64,000 nucleotides of DNA from Luscinia megarhynchos (Eukaryota; Chordata; Aves; Passeriformes; Turdidae), in the NCBI GenBank assembly GCA_034336665.1, contig CM067592.1, forward strand, positions 46,963,761 through 47,027,760, in the 5' to 3' direction. Positions within the stretch are counted from its first letter, which is position 1, and each line of letters opens with the position of its first letter. The notes below the pieces were generated by a model. The model saw only the letters and a program-made list of their open reading frames with translations. It had not been told where the DNA came from and did no database searches. Below are positions 51,441 through 64,000 of this stretch, in pieces. The translations under genes were made by a program, and so were the position numbers.

Positions 51441-54400
51441 ACCTTCCCCATGCTGTCTCCATCACGATTTCCAAATTAAACTTTCTGGCATTTTAAAAAA
51501 AGGTTCACATGACATATAGTTTCTGAAACTTGTTTTGCCTTCTTTTTACTCCTTGCAAACTAACTCCCCCAAGAACAATTTTGAAGAAGAGTTGACTTTG
51601 TTCACTGAGGACTGGTCCAAACTCTGCACTGAGCTGCTGAGAGAAAACTATGTTGATGTGCTGGCAGGATTATGAGGTGGAGAACAGTTTGAGGTTGAAA
51701 TGATCCCTTGACTGAATTGCTTTCCTAGGTTCTGACCTTTGCTCACCAGGTCTTAAAGAGCACATTTTATCTTGCACTAGCCCAATCTCTTACCTCAAGC
51801 ATATTTAAAACAGAGTGAAATGGCCTAGACAGATATTAGTATAACCGAAAATGCGGACTTCACACTTTGTAAGTCTTTCTCAAATAATTGCTTTTCAGAT
51901 ACAATTCATGCAAAACTGTGCTTCAGGCCTGCCCATGGCATTTTCTCTACTTTTTTCTCTTTGCTCCTTCCACTGCACCAAAATACTCTCCACTCAAGTA
52001 TGATCTTTCACATCTTTACCTCTGGGATTTCTTGGGCCCTATGTCACCTGGTGCTTATGTTTTGCTTTATGCATTTATCACTAAGTTGTACTAGTCTAAA
52101 TTACTATTTATACTCAAATGATGCTATTCTAGGAACATTAAGAAGGCATCTCACGTATTTTTTCCTTTTCTACTGCGAGGACTCATAGCCTTACTAGAGC
52201 AACTCTGTAGTGATAGAGAGCACCTTCACATGACAGACAGGTATGAAAACCCAAACTGCTGTCTAGCTCTTTCAAACCCCTGGATGAGCTACTTGATCAA
52301 TGAAGCATAACAGTTTTCAAGCATTTGTTATCATCCTCAGCTCCTCCACCATCCCTTGCTCAGTTTTGATGTATCATGTTACTTTAAGAAGGACTGTAAT
52401 TTCTTCAAACCCAGATTCATTTTACTTCTGTGCTAAAGTGATGTTGCATAATAGAAGCCTCAGTTGTTGCATTTATTGTCATTCAAATCATATTGACAGG
52501 ATGAAAGCATCTGAATCCAGGCAGAAAATGTATTTTATAGCTCATCACAGGAAGCTAGATTTTGTGTCCTGTTATGTAAGTATTTAAGTTATTTTGGTAA
52601 GTCTAGTTTTAAGTCTTTAACTGACTAGTCCAAGACTGAATGTAAACATGCAGTTTTAAAAATGCTGTTTCTACTTCAAGTCCTTTCAAAATCTGGAGAA
52701 AATATATATGCAAGCTTTTATTTTCATAATATATTAGAAGATAATTTCATCCAATGCAATAGAATATAATGTACTATTAAGATTTTTTAGAGTTTTTATT
52801 TTCTGTTTTGTTTTGGCATAGGTTTTGTCCTTTTTTCCTTGTTACTATTTAGTCAAGTTTTAGATCTTAGTACTGTTTTCTCTTACTAGGAGAAGCTGTA
52901 GGCAAATTTGGAGCTCTCCATGATGTAGTAATGATATTCAGTGATTCCTTTTCTAGTTAAGGCCCACGGGATAAGAAATACATGTTGATTTCTGTATGAG
53001 TCCTTTTTCAGAGGTTCATGGGGGAAAATAACTCTTTATGAAATTTGAATGAATACCAATATGTAACCTGGGGGAGAGCAAGAAGTTCCCTAAGCATAAC
53101 TTATTTATAAGAAGAAAACTATAAATCCATCACATTCTGGAGAATAGAAGTTAAAACAGGGCAAGTATTCACTGTGCACTCTCATAACTGTCATTTATTC
53201 CAGAACTGGAGAGACATGCTGCAACCAAATTTTTCATAATCTCTTTTTTAATCTATGTCTTGTAATTCTGCAAAGATTATTGCTTGGTAGCTTGTTGTGC
53301 AGGGCTTGCTCTGCAGAAAAAAAAAAATTTATTTAGTTCCTGTACAGAAAACAGGAAAGACAAGAAATGTCGAACTTATACTTCTCCTCTCCAGTTCCTA
53401 TGTAAGCAGGACACTTCCAGATGAATAGGTTTGGAAATCCAGATTCTTATCCAAATGCTACAGGAATGCTGCAGTAAAATTTGGTCCTAAGGGTAATTCA
53501 TTTTTACAATCCAATGGAAAATGTGGGCATTGTTAGAAATCTAATTATTCTGTATTGATATTGTATCCTAAAAAAATTTGATACAGAAATAGAGAGCAAG
53601 AATTCATAAATGAAATAGAATTACTTATTTTCAACCTATAAGATGAAAAACAATGGCAATTTATGTCTTTGTGAAAGAAGTTAGAAGGAGACCTGAACTG
53701 GTAAGATCTCTCTGAAGGCAGATTTTTATTCCTCAGCTATTTGTCTGTTCTGTAAAATGGTTATGGTGATCTGTGAAATAAACTTGGAAAATACCGCACT
53801 TTTTGCAAAGAGCAGCTGCTGTGCAGGACACTTACCTGGAACCTAATATTCATATCCACTCCTCAGACTGAATTTACCCTCTCCACTCAAGATTCTGATT
53901 CTCCACGTCAATGCAATCATGAAATAATTACATTAAATTTGATAGTGTTGGGATATTTTGCATACTGGGGTGCATACTAAATGTGATAATTAGGAGTAAG
54001 CAGACAGGTTTTGATCAAACCATTTTAACCATGACTCTGTGGGAAAGCACATTATTCATGTACACGGAACTGATGTAATTTTTCTCCACACCCTCTGGTC
54101 TGACAGAGGAGAAATATTCCTGTCACTCCAGTATAATCAGCTTGCTGGCTCCAAATGTCTTTCAGGTCAAGGCAGAGGTCTAGAGGACTCAAGCAATTTG
54201 TTTGTTTTGCATAGGTAATCTCTCTGTTAGAAGGAGTCTTCATAGGTAGGGCAGAAAAAATGTGGTAGAAGAAAAAAAACCACATTTTGCATACTTACTC
54301 TCATTTTTACTCCAAAGTAAAGTGTGAACATGCCATTTGAGAGATTCTTTTTCAGAGTCCCTGTGTTATTTGGCCTTGCTGTCAATTGTCAGAAAATGAG

Positions 54401-57400
54401 CCACTCAAAAGAGGCTCTGAAAATTAGCAGTTTTCATGTGCTAGAGGACATACTGTGGGTTCTACACTGATTTGGGGACATTGGATCCTACTCAGCTGTG
54501 TAAGAAAAAGAGACCTGTGATCAACAAGTGAGTTTAAGAGACCAGGAAAGACTTTCAAAAGTTGTTTAGACACTGTGGGCTTTTCTCGAAAGAAATACTT
54601 CTACTCAAAAATAGGGGCCTTGGGAGTCACTGGACCAAAGCTGTGACCAGTTGTTTCCAGACCAGAGAGCCGTATTACAGAGTGAATTTGTAGATGATTA
54701 TTTTTTTATGTATGTTGATACTTTACAAAGAAGTTTGTGTGCATATATTTGCATTTTTTTCCAGTTGTACATGCTGAAGAGTGGAGGACTGTCTTGTCAA
54801 ATGTCAAAACTATGTTTGACTTGCCTGAGGTTAGTCAGGAATCTTGCAGTACAGGGGACAAAAATTCTCTGTATCAATTTTAACTGTGAAACCATGCTAT
54901 GTCCCTGTGTGCTCTACACAGTCACACTGCAAAGTCTTTTCCAAACTACCACTACTCAGGACAACTAAGGGTCCCTTTGAGCACTTAAGTTTTGTGTGAA
55001 GGAGCAAGGAAAAGAGTTAATTACTTTGTCACTGAAATGCTTTCTTATTTGCCCACAGTTACCACCAAAACCACATTAAGACTGCTCCAAGCTGACAGTT
55101 CTTGCCAGGTAGCAATGGAGTACAAGAGCAAACACAGGAAACCCAAGCAGATATTGCACAAAGTCATATGGACTCAGGATAAGTGCTTTGTAAAAGAAAA
55201 ATAAGGATTGATTTACTGTGGCTCTCAGGAAATAATCCATCTGAAATTCAAATTAGTCTGGCTGGGTGCCTGTTGGATATTAGAGGTCTATCTTTGTAGC
55301 ATTTTGAAGACACTAGCTTGGCACCATTTCAAGGCAAGCGGGTTAACTACAGTGCTAGCATGGAAGCAGAAGTTAGCAACACAAATTTTATTTTGTTACT
55401 GGAACGTGTTATGGCTGGTCCCCAGAGTTAAAAGTTTGCTAGTAATCCAGAAGTTACTGCAGGAAGTTATGGTGGCTTCATGGTGGTGGCTTTCAGCTGG
55501 TTAAGCACAGTTATGCTTGGGATAAATTCTTGGGCCTCTAGCTGTTTCCAGGGTAGCACGTCTCCCACACACTGCCAATTCAAGTCTCACAAGGGTATCA
55601 TCAACAGCCACCAAAGTTCTTCCATTCAGAGTAAATCTTTGAGCTGCATTTAATTCCCATGGAAATATTCAATAGTCCTTCCTTCCCCAAAGAAAGCTGT
55701 CTCAATGTTCATGTACATCATACAGATGTCCATGGTAATGACTTTAAAGACAGCAGAAAGTTGGTGTTCTACCAGTTTTTAACTATATTGTGTGTGCTTT
55801 CTCTCAAGTTTTCGTGGTGCTGAATGTATTGAATTATTTTATCATAGCAATATAACTCCATGCCTGTATAATAGACGTACACAAAAAACACAAACATGGA
55901 TCATCAACCCTGCTCCTAAATAGTGGCCACTGTCCTATATTTGGTCCATTGCCAAAAAAAATTCCAAGAATGACCCGAAAGCTTCTGCAATTACAATCCT
56001 TATTTGTGCCCCTGGTCAGTGAATCTGAATGTTGACTTAGAGCATTACAGCTTTTCTGTGACTTTGCAAAACAGTTGTGAATGTCTGACAAATTAGACTA
56101 GATCTCATTGAAATAACCATGCTGAAGAATATGGATGATGTTGTCACAGCCAGAAGCAGATCAGGTTAGCTGAAATTGCCAACCAACTGAGATGCCAGTT
56201 TGTGGTTTTTGGGAACTTCATCTTGAACTGTGTGGTGCTTTATATGTGTATTCTGTAGTAAGACTTTGGTGATAAGTTTCTAAAGCAGTAATACATATTT
56301 AGTTTTTTAATATATTACTGGTTTTGTTTTAATAAGTTGTTTAATAGAAAACAACAGGTGAACCATTACTCAAACAGGGAAAAGACAACAAAAATTGTAA
56401 TGTAAGTGATTACATACATGTAAAGTAAGTAAAAGCTTCTTGGTCTAAATGGCCTTGTCTTAAATACAATGAAGTAATATCCAGGCTATGCCATCATGTT
56501 TGCTTGTTTACAATATTCCCCTATCATTCATCAGATTGCACATCAAGAACTCCTCAACAGGTATACGTCAGTTTGACCCTGTCACACAATGTGCCAAATT
56601 TTAATTAGTGCTGGAGAACAGAATGACATTGTAACCTACTTTTAATAGGCTGTCTCCCCAAAAAGCTTCAATTAGCTGGATTTCTACACCATGTCTACTA
56701 TATATTGGCAAAGGAAGTATTTAGCAAATTCATCATTCTTAGCAAAGTTATGTTTAATTGAATTTAAAAAATAAGATAATTTTGAGAGTCTGGAAAGGCA
56801 AAACTAGCAGGAACAAATTACCCTGCCTGGAGGAGTTAGAACATGATTACTGAGACACAAAGTCTACATGAACATAGCAGTAAGGTTGCTTTGCATCTGC
56901 AGCTCGTTGAAAAAATACACTGGTCTGAACAACTCAGCACAGCCAACATGACTTGTTAATGCTCATGGTGAACACTCCTTGAGAATCTCAGGCAATTTTT
57001 AATGCTCATTAAAGCAAATTACAGTGTTTGCAGATTAACAGGTTCCCCAATATTTGCAAGGTCCATTCTCTGTGATGCAATTGTAATTAAGTGTTGTTTG
57101 TATAATTTCTAAATGTCAAAATACATTGACACCAATGTCTGATATACATTCTCATCAAACCATCAGTTCTGTACTGTAGACACTCTTCTATTTAGCTGAC
57201 AGGCTTCCAATCTCTACCTATACCAAATTAACCAGTTTTCAACTTCCAGCTACAATTGTAGATATGACTTACTTTTACATGGTCATCCCTTCAGCAATGT
57301 GAACCTCTATAGTTACACAACTTTTCTAGGGATTAGCAATAAATTCCAGTGCTCTGGTGAGTAAACAAAATTTTAAATCATCTTTCTGAAATAAAACATC

Positions 57401-59480
57401 ACCAACAAGGATTAAGAACAGTTTCTAGATTCGGAGGGGTGGATAGTACTTCCATCACAGTAAAATTTCTAGAAGCAACACTATTGTGGCAGGGAGACAA
57501 CTGATCCTTGTTAAACATACCTGACAACATATGACAGAACATTGACTTCTTAGGCTACCTTGGAAATATTTTACTGGAGAGGGAGGAAATAAAAAAATGC
57601 ACAGGAGAGAAAGCTGTCATCATGTAAGTCCAGAATGGGAAGCAAAGAAGAAGCAGAGCAATTTGAACAGCTCCGCTTTTCAAATTACCCTCAAAGAGGA
57701 TATAAACTGCACCAGCCTTGAGTGACATCAAAAAAGAAGGTAAGTATTTGAGGTCAGAGAAGGCTTTTGAGAAATGAGTTTCCCAAGGAGCTCCTGTTTT
57801 GTCTCTACCACTCAATTTAAACTGTGTTTACGTATCTGTGAATGCAGTATCAGAATACTTTCTTTTACAAAGGATATATCTCCCTCCTTCATCTGTTTGT
57901 AAGCATTGTGTAAAGTGATGTGTTTATCCATACTGTTTGAAGTGAGGGCTTCTTGTGAACCTTCCTTGATGGTATTTGAAACCTTTCTGCAGTCCTGAAA
58001 AAGACTGTTTTACAATCAGCAATTTGTTAAAATTTTTTTTTCCACTTCATTGTCAGTGGTTTCTGAGTTGATTATATGGATTATGTATAGTGGTTCATAT
58101 GACATAAAGTGCAGGGATTAACCTCCTGAAGATCAAGGTATATCTGCCTGCTTTCCTTGGAAACAACATCACCTTATGGACAGCTGTCTTCACCAAATGG
58201 AAAGAAGTCTCTCTTTGAAATGGACGTTTCTCAAACTGAGATGTTAAAAAAGACTCAGATAAATAAATCCTGTACACAGTAGCCTCCTCAGACACCTGCC
58301 CAAGTCCCAGACACCCCACCTTTGGAGAGTTATTTCCCTGACATGCTGTTCCAAAAGACAATAAAGAAAAGAAGAAACTTCCACAGAGTCGACTTCCCTA
58401 TAGCCCCAAACCAGTTGTGGTACTAGTGTCCTGGACTTGGTGACACACATATGGAAACTTGAAGTTAAATATTCCAGGACAACTAAGGGCAGAAAAGTCA
58501 ACCAAGTACTACAGGGTAATTTATTTAATCAGAAAAGAAAAAGAAACAATAAAAATAAAACAATATTTGCAAGAGGATTTTATTAATGCTGTAAATTGCA
58601 TTCACACAAGCACTCAAGAGCTCTCTAAGCAAAATGGAAAACATCCTTTTTTTCTTTTCTGACAGATTACTTTTAATTTTTTATGATCAGGCCTTGAGAT
58701 CAATATCAGCAAGCTTTATCTCCTTTGCTTTGCATGTGGAAAAACACAAATCCAGGAGATAAACTGCTCCTCTGAAATTGCATTTGTGTTGATAGTTTAT
58801 TTTGTGGTTTTGTAATTTTATTAAAACCACTTATATGCGTCCTACATGATTCCAAACACAGTCTGTAAAATGAGCTATTTAAGCTGTAGTGGTTTGCTGT
58901 GTAAACATATTTATCAGGATTAAATTGCCAGTCAGCATGTCTGCTGTAGAGAACCTGTTAGGAAAAAAAGTACACACACCCTTTTATATGGCATTTTCCT
59001 GTACTTTAATCAAATCAGAATATTTAAACTGTTACCATTGTTCAATCAAAAGCTCCACTGTCTCAGAGAAATCCTTGCAGTGCCATCATCAAGATTAGTA
59101 ATAAGCAGCTTTCCTTATACACCAGTTCACAGATGTATAGAAGTAGAGACAGCCACTGAAGATATCTTCAGGCAGTTGCACAGGACTCAAAATTCAAAGA
59201 AGAAATACTCAAAGAATATTCAAAGAAGAAAAATTCTAGAGATTTCATGCCCTCCTTTTAATGTTTTGTGTTTAAGATTAAAAAAAACCCAACAACCTAC
59301 AATCTTTTACTTTCTGCAGTGAAACAGGATCACAGCCTCTGGCCCCTTCAGAAACTAATTTCTGATGTGTAGTCTCTTCATCTAGAAAAGGCTCATGGTC
59401 ATTTCACTTGAATGAGAAACATATTGATAGGGCAAAACCCAATGGACTCAGGTCATAACATGGGAATTTTCCATAAAATA
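51441..59480. other. Unique AT-rich noncoding sequence
   Basis: About 8 kb without a recognised repeat or convincing exon. Open frames of 95-105 codons (for example 54651-54968 on plus) have no family resemblance and no supporting splice or promoter context that I can see. Confidence 0.45.
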
Positions 59481-59672
59481 TAAGGAAGAACCTTTTTTTC
59501 CAGTATGAGATGACCAAATTGACAAATAGGTATCTAGAGTGTCTATGGAGTCTCCAAGCCTAGTGACACTCAAAAATCAACTCAACAAGGCCCTGAAACA
59601 TCTGATATGACTGTACTTACTGTATCAATGGGTCAGACTAGAGCCCCAAAGGTCCCATTCCACATAAATTAA
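59481..59672 (+). mobile_element. Old CR1 LINE 3'-end relic
   Basis: AAGGAAGAACCTTTTTTTCC, then GTCTATGGAGTCTCCAAGCC, CACTCAAAAATCAACTCAAC, AAGGCCCTGAAACATCTG and GGGTCAGACTAGAGCCCCAA, then AGGTCCCATTCCA. These follow the CR1 3' UTR in order with heavy divergence, and no tail repeat survives. Confidence 0.75.
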
Positions 59673-59921
59673 TCTCTAGTTCAGTGATTGAAACTGGAGA
59701 ACAACAGAGGAACAAAAAGGGGAGAAGTGTTCCAGTTTTATGTCTATGTATAAAATAAGTAATCTGGAAATTTCATACTGTCCTGTTGCAAAAATAAATT
59801 ATCCTTTAATATTAAAGTACCATATTGTGCTTCTATTTTATATGATTCTATTTTGTATGACTCCACTTTATTTTTTAGACTTCTCAATATATGGCTATTC
59901 CCAATCCAACTTTATCTCTTT

Positions 59922-60134
59922 TTAGTTATGCTGTTCTGATTGCCTTTCAGATTTCCCGGCGGATGGTGGTACATCGTCTTCTCTGGATGATTCTGTTTCG
60001 ATGTTTCCATTCATGTGCTTTGGAGCAGAGTAATCATTCATGGTGCTCAAGTCAGCAGACTTTAAACTCTCTCTGAAGAATGCTGCATAGAGTTGACAGA
60101 TGTAAGTGAAGGACTCTTCTTTCAGTGAACTCTT
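59922..60134 (-). CDS. Unrecognised open frame, possible first coding exon
   Basis: On the minus strand an uninterrupted frame runs 70 codons from after a TGA (60137-60135) to a TAA (59924-59922). An internal ATG at 60041-60039 has a strong Kozak context (AGCACCATGA) and begins MNDYSAPKHMNGNIETE. The following residues are acidic, Ser/Pro-rich and hydrophilic, as in disordered N-termini. About 30 bp upstream of the ATG, TTCTTCAG (ending at about 60074) could serve as a splice acceptor after a pyrimidine-rich stretch. Four CpGs fall within about 55 bp (59955-60001), unlike the CpG-poor flanks. No canonical GT donor follows; only an AAAG|GC at about 59944 could act as a GC-type donor. I cannot name a family. 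The plus strand is also partly open, so chance remains a fair explanation. Confidence 0.25.
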   Translation of the reverse strand, partial: KSSLKEESFTYICQLYAAFFRESLKSADLSTMNDYSAPKHMNGNIETESSREDDVPPSAGKSERQSEQHN

Positions 60135-60328
60135 TCAGTGGCTGTTTTTCTGAACATAAATATTCTTTTCTACCACTAAGAAGACCTGCAAAAGCTAGCA
60201 ACTCTTCCTTGTGATGAATCCTCCAGTGCCCATATCACCAGCCCTTTCTGCAAAGGCACTTACTTAATTTGCAATTACTTTTTTTATGAGTCAGTTCCTG
60301 CCTTTCTGTCAGGATATAAAACAATCAC

Positions 60329-60334
60329 AGGATG
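60329..60334. repeat. Putative 6-bp target-site duplication, left
   Basis: AGGATG directly left of the LTR-like block, repeated at 60908-60913. Confidence 0.5.
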
Positions 60335-60907
60335 TGTGGTAGTCAGCCTGACTGGTATTCCCAGTCAGGCAACCATTACAAAAGAAGAATTTTGCCCCAG
60401 CCCTAGGCCTTGGGAGGCATTTGTTGGAGTTGTGATGATCCTAGGAGGGAAAGTTCCAAGAAGTTAGGGGATTGCCCATGTTGATACCTCATACATATTC
60501 CTAAACCTCATTTTCCAGTTAATCATCACCACTCCCAGTTCCTAGAAAGTTCTCCCTTCCTTGTATCGCCATTGACCCTCAACTGATGCAGTGTCCCACC
60601 CAGCCTACCCCATTGGCCCCTACCTTCCCTCACTCCACCTCTGCACCACTTTCCCCTATACCCATTGGACCCTAACCTCAACTCCACCCCCACTCTTGGT
60701 CTTTGACCACTGGTTCCTAAAGAGACCTTGTCCCCTTGGTTAGTATATTTGGATTTTTAGGCCTCTTCCCACATTTACTTTCATTATTTTTAAAGTTATG
60801 TTGCTAAGTTGTGGTCGTTGCACCCCTCTTCTTCTATTTTTGCTACTATTGCCCTAATAGCAGAGAACCATAAATGTATTGTCAGGAACCACCCTCGACC
60901 CCTGATA
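60335..60907 (+). mobile_element. Solo LTR-like element (ERVK-type size and duplication)
   Basis: A 573-bp block starts TGTGGTAGTC and ends CCCCTGATA, flanked by exact AGGATG repeats. The 6-bp duplication and the length fit an ERVK-class solo LTR; the terminal TA in place of CA would need one C-to-T change. It is more C-rich than its flanks, has a TATA-like TAGTATATTTGG (about 60739-60750) and an ATAAA near 60870, favouring plus orientation. A 10-bp hairpin lies near its left end. I do not recognise the consensus, so this rests on structure alone. The alternative is unique sequence with a chance 6-bp repeat. Confidence 0.5.
60346..60370. repeat. Perfect 10-bp hairpin near the LTR-like left end
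   Basis: GCCTGACTGG (60346-60355) and CCAGTCAGGC (60361-60370) flank a 5-nt loop (TATTC). Confidence 0.85.
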
Positions 60908-60913
60908 AGGATG
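60908..60913. repeat. Putative 6-bp target-site duplication, right
   Basis: AGGATG, identical to 60329-60334. Confidence 0.5.
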
Positions 60914-63900
60914 GTACCAGCAATTATGCTCTTTTTTTTGCCCAGATTCATCTTCTTCAAGAAACTGTTTTGCTTGGGTTGTTTGTTGCATCAGCCTTAT
61001 TCCAAAATGCTAGTAAGTTCTAGACCCGCAGCTTTCACGTTATTTTGTCCAGGAAAACTTTTCCAGATCCTTGGTAAATCCTTTCTCCTCTTTATGATCT
61101 GAGTCCAAGGTGAAGAATTTTCAGTTCAGTGATTGAGACAGAGGAACTCTAGGAGGCAAATCAATGCCATAAATTATTATCAAAGTTCACTCATTGCAGT
61201 TAAAGACATGTAATATTGCAGATACTCCTCCACTTTTTTTTGTTGTTGTTTTTTTGTTTTTTTTTTAAAGTGCCACATCACTTTTCCTTTCAGCTTATAT
61301 ATAGAAAATAGAATACTTTGTTTAGATTTGCAAAAGTTCTCAATGTAAGGGATTTTTCACAAAATTACTTTGTGCTGATGCAAAATGCCATGTTACATCA
61401 CCTTGCGAACCCAAAAAAGTACTTCTACTTCTAGTCCAAAATCTGCTTCAATACACACATCCTAATCATTAGAAAGTGTATGAAGACTTTGGCTCAGCAA
61501 GATTATTAGTATCATTAGTATTTGTAGTGATTGAGTAGGTTTCCTTCCTCTTAGCCTCAACTTAATTCTTTCTCTACATTGTGCAAAATAGGACCCTCTC
61601 TTTAACTACCTCCTCTAGACAGGTATGACACCTGGTATGTTTGTATTTTGAACAATTGATTCATTAGCAGTGTTTTTTGTTTTTTTCATCCCCCTATCTG
61701 GGCACTATGGGAGGATGCTTTCCACATTTCCTTTCAAATCCTTCCCTCTTCCTCTCTGTCATTGTCTGTTGGCTGCTCCTGCCTGCTCATTCCCCCAGCC
61801 ATTCACCTCAAATTTGCGTGTATGCTCTTGAAGCCAGAGTATTTTAAATGAAGGACAGAGTATTTAAAATACTGTCAGACTTTGGAAAGACTGTCAGACA
61901 ACATTTTTCTATAAAAGTTTATAATTAATCCTGCAGAGAGGGATAGAAGAAAACATAGTTTATTTGCATGTAGGAAACTAACTAGTGTTTAATTTACAGC
62001 TGAGAATGTCAGGAGAAATATTTTATCATATTTAATTGCATTATGAACTTCCCAAACCTCAAGAACATAAAAGGTTATTCCCTACACTGGGGAATAGTTT
62101 CAAATTTATTTTCTTCTTTCCTGATATAAATGGTTTTGGTCAATATAATGTCAATTAGGATAGATAAAAGAAAAAAATTATGCATAGACAGATAGTTATT
62201 GCAAAATTCAACTTTACAACTTCGAAATCCCATGGGAGCCTATGTTAAATATCATCTGCAAATAATTGTCATTTTAACATAGAAAGTACCTAATAGAAAT
62301 AAATAATAAAAAATATAGGAAAATAAATTAAAATCCATAGAGGGGAAAATTGGTGCTTTTATTCCATGATGCTTTATGAAGAATAGTTTTATGTTGGACT
62401 GAAGTGAAAGGTCGTATAAACATGACCTCCTTCAAATGAAATACTGAGAGTGAGAAAGCTGTCATGATTTTCTTATTATGTTTGGCAAGCCTTCTGGAAA
62501 GCTTCCAATTATTTGTCTGTTCATGCTAATATAGCTCATGCTGCCTTCTTGGAAAGACTCATCTGTTTTCATATGGGCATTTTTATTTAGCTTTCTACCT
62601 TTTTTTAAATAGAAAAGAGATCTCTTATCTCTGGGTTTCTTGTATACCTTAAGCTTGAGGAAAGTGAATTCAAAGAACTACTTTGAACTACTCGGTTTAG
62701 CACACAAAGGTTTTTATTGTCAATGACCACATATTTCATCATATTCTGCTAGTATCCTCCATGGCTTAAAAAATTCTATTTTTTCTTAGGATAATTGGAA
62801 TTTATGTACATTTTTGAAATGCAAAACTTCATCATCTGGGACTGCTTAAACTGGCATTTATGTACTTCTACAGAAGTTTCTATTTCTTGAACTACATAAG
62901 TGGCAATATGAACAAGCAAATAAATTTAATTTCTTGGCAGGATTGTTGAAATACCTCTGTGTATTTCTCTGGCGAAGACTGCCTTGGTGCAAGAGATCCT
63001 AATCTTAATTGATTTTTCCAGGACCTCCTTTACTGGAAATTCTAATATCTCAGAATCACCATCTTCAATAAGCTAAGTACTCCTGTAGGCGGGAAGAAAT
63101 TGATCTACTTCATCCAGAAACTCATTAATCATCCTAAAAGAAGTGGTTTGGAATTTCTAAAAGATCAGGTTCTTTCTAGGTATCCAATGCTCAGAAATCT
63201 ATTTTTTCTAAGGAGGCACCTGAGTTTCAAAAACTTTTAAAAATGGTTTTGATATCTGTGAAGTAACCTTTGATGGGTTTCAATAGAAGGATGTTTGAAG
63301 AGATTATTAAAAATTAGTGATTCGCAAGCTTTAGTTGCATTTCTACATAGTGCTTGGACTCATGTGGATGGCAACAATCAGATGTACATCTGTGTAAGTT
63401 TACACTTGAGCACATTTCTTCCAAAAGCAGGTATTGATATGCTTTAATATGAAAGGTTTGATATGGCCATATGCATGCTGCACTGCCCTTGGCCTTGGAG
63501 TCACATAAGCCTCTGCTCTTCTGAAAAGGAATGAAGCTCAAAATAGATTGGGCTTGAAATCCTGCAAACAAAAATGATCTTGAAGTCTTTGCTAAGATTT
63601 CCCACAGGAATTCTGAAATCTCCAGGAGTGTTACAGGGGACAAATCCTTCCTGTTCTGCTTTCCTCTGAATTCTAACTGAGGCTGACAACAACTGAGGTT
63701 TTGCATTTGGTTTCAAGGCATCTCATCAAATACCCAGGCTTCCTCACCACCCTTTTTAACTGAGATGTAAATTAATTTGGTCAAGGCCAGACTGCTTAAA
63801 ATGAATAAAACTTGCAAGTCCATATTCATCCAAGCACATAATTCTCAAAACTATTGGAAAAATATTTTATCGAATATCTGAGTCCCTCAAGTTTTGAGAG

Positions 63901-64000
63901 GCTTGTGGCAAGTTCTGCAATTACATAAGGTTCCTGGTCTTCAGTCTGATAAAGGCTTCATTATCTCCATTATTGTGTATCATTCTCACCCATGTCAGGA
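60914..64000. other. Unique AT-rich noncoding sequence
   Basis: Contains a T/G-rich tract (about 61237-61267). A 130-codon ATG-initiated open frame on the minus strand (63314-63706) shows no domain, signal peptide or composition that I recognise, and I do not call it a gene. Confidence 0.45.

Noticed and set aside
63314..63706. 130-codon ATG-initiated minus-strand open frame
   Set aside because: No recognised family or compositional sign of coding; kept only as a note.

Overview
This window looks like bird nuclear DNA, most likely from a songbird. The interspersed repeats I can recognise are avian: seven fragments of the CR1 LINE family (several ending in the typical ATTCTATGATTC-type 3' tail), an LTR of the type that begins TGTGGTTTAA (bird ERVL-like), and solo LTRs of endogenous retroviruses. 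No SINE-rich or mammalian L1 signal is evident. The sequence is AT-rich and CpG-poor outside the repeats. I find no confident protein-coding gene, tRNA, rRNA or CRISPR array, so this is probably a gene desert or the inside of very long introns. All family assignments are from memory of consensus sequences, not from a search.

Layout. 0-1 kb: unique sequence leading into a nearly pure 387-bp (CCCTT/AAGGG)n array (910-1296). 1.3-22.6 kb: mostly unique AT-rich DNA with an exon-like block (1666-1718), two CR1 fragments (about 10.73-10.89 kb on + and 12.63-13.16 kb on -) and a striking perfect 33-bp inverted repeat (14634-14743). 22.67-23.99 kb: a complete 1325-bp solo LTR with an exact 5-bp target-site duplication and a GC-rich (GCCGA)n core. 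24.69-25.84 kb: the longest CR1, still showing reverse-transcriptase-derived reading frame. 25.8-36.4 kb: unique AT-rich DNA. 36.37-37.13 kb: CR1 on -. 38.66-39.98 kb: a second 1312-bp copy of the same solo LTR, in the same orientation but with its own target-site duplication. 41.28-41.98 kb: a second, more complex polypyrimidine array. 44.4 kb: an old CR1 relic. 48.96-49.51 kb: an ERVL-type LTR on -. 51.05-51.44 kb: CR1 with a doubled 3' tail. 59.48-59.67 kb: old CR1. 60.33-60.91 kb: a 573-bp LTR-like block bounded by 6-bp direct repeats. The remainder is unique AT-rich DNA.

The most worthwhile non-repeat signal is a 70-codon minus-strand open frame at about 59.92-60.13 kb. It holds a good Kozak ATG, a possible splice acceptor upstream and a local cluster of CpGs. 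It could be an unrecognised first coding exon, but I cannot name it. The long reading frames made of repeated pentapeptides are simple-sequence artefacts. Nothing here forms an operon or a pathway; the story is repeat turnover in a gene-poor avian region.
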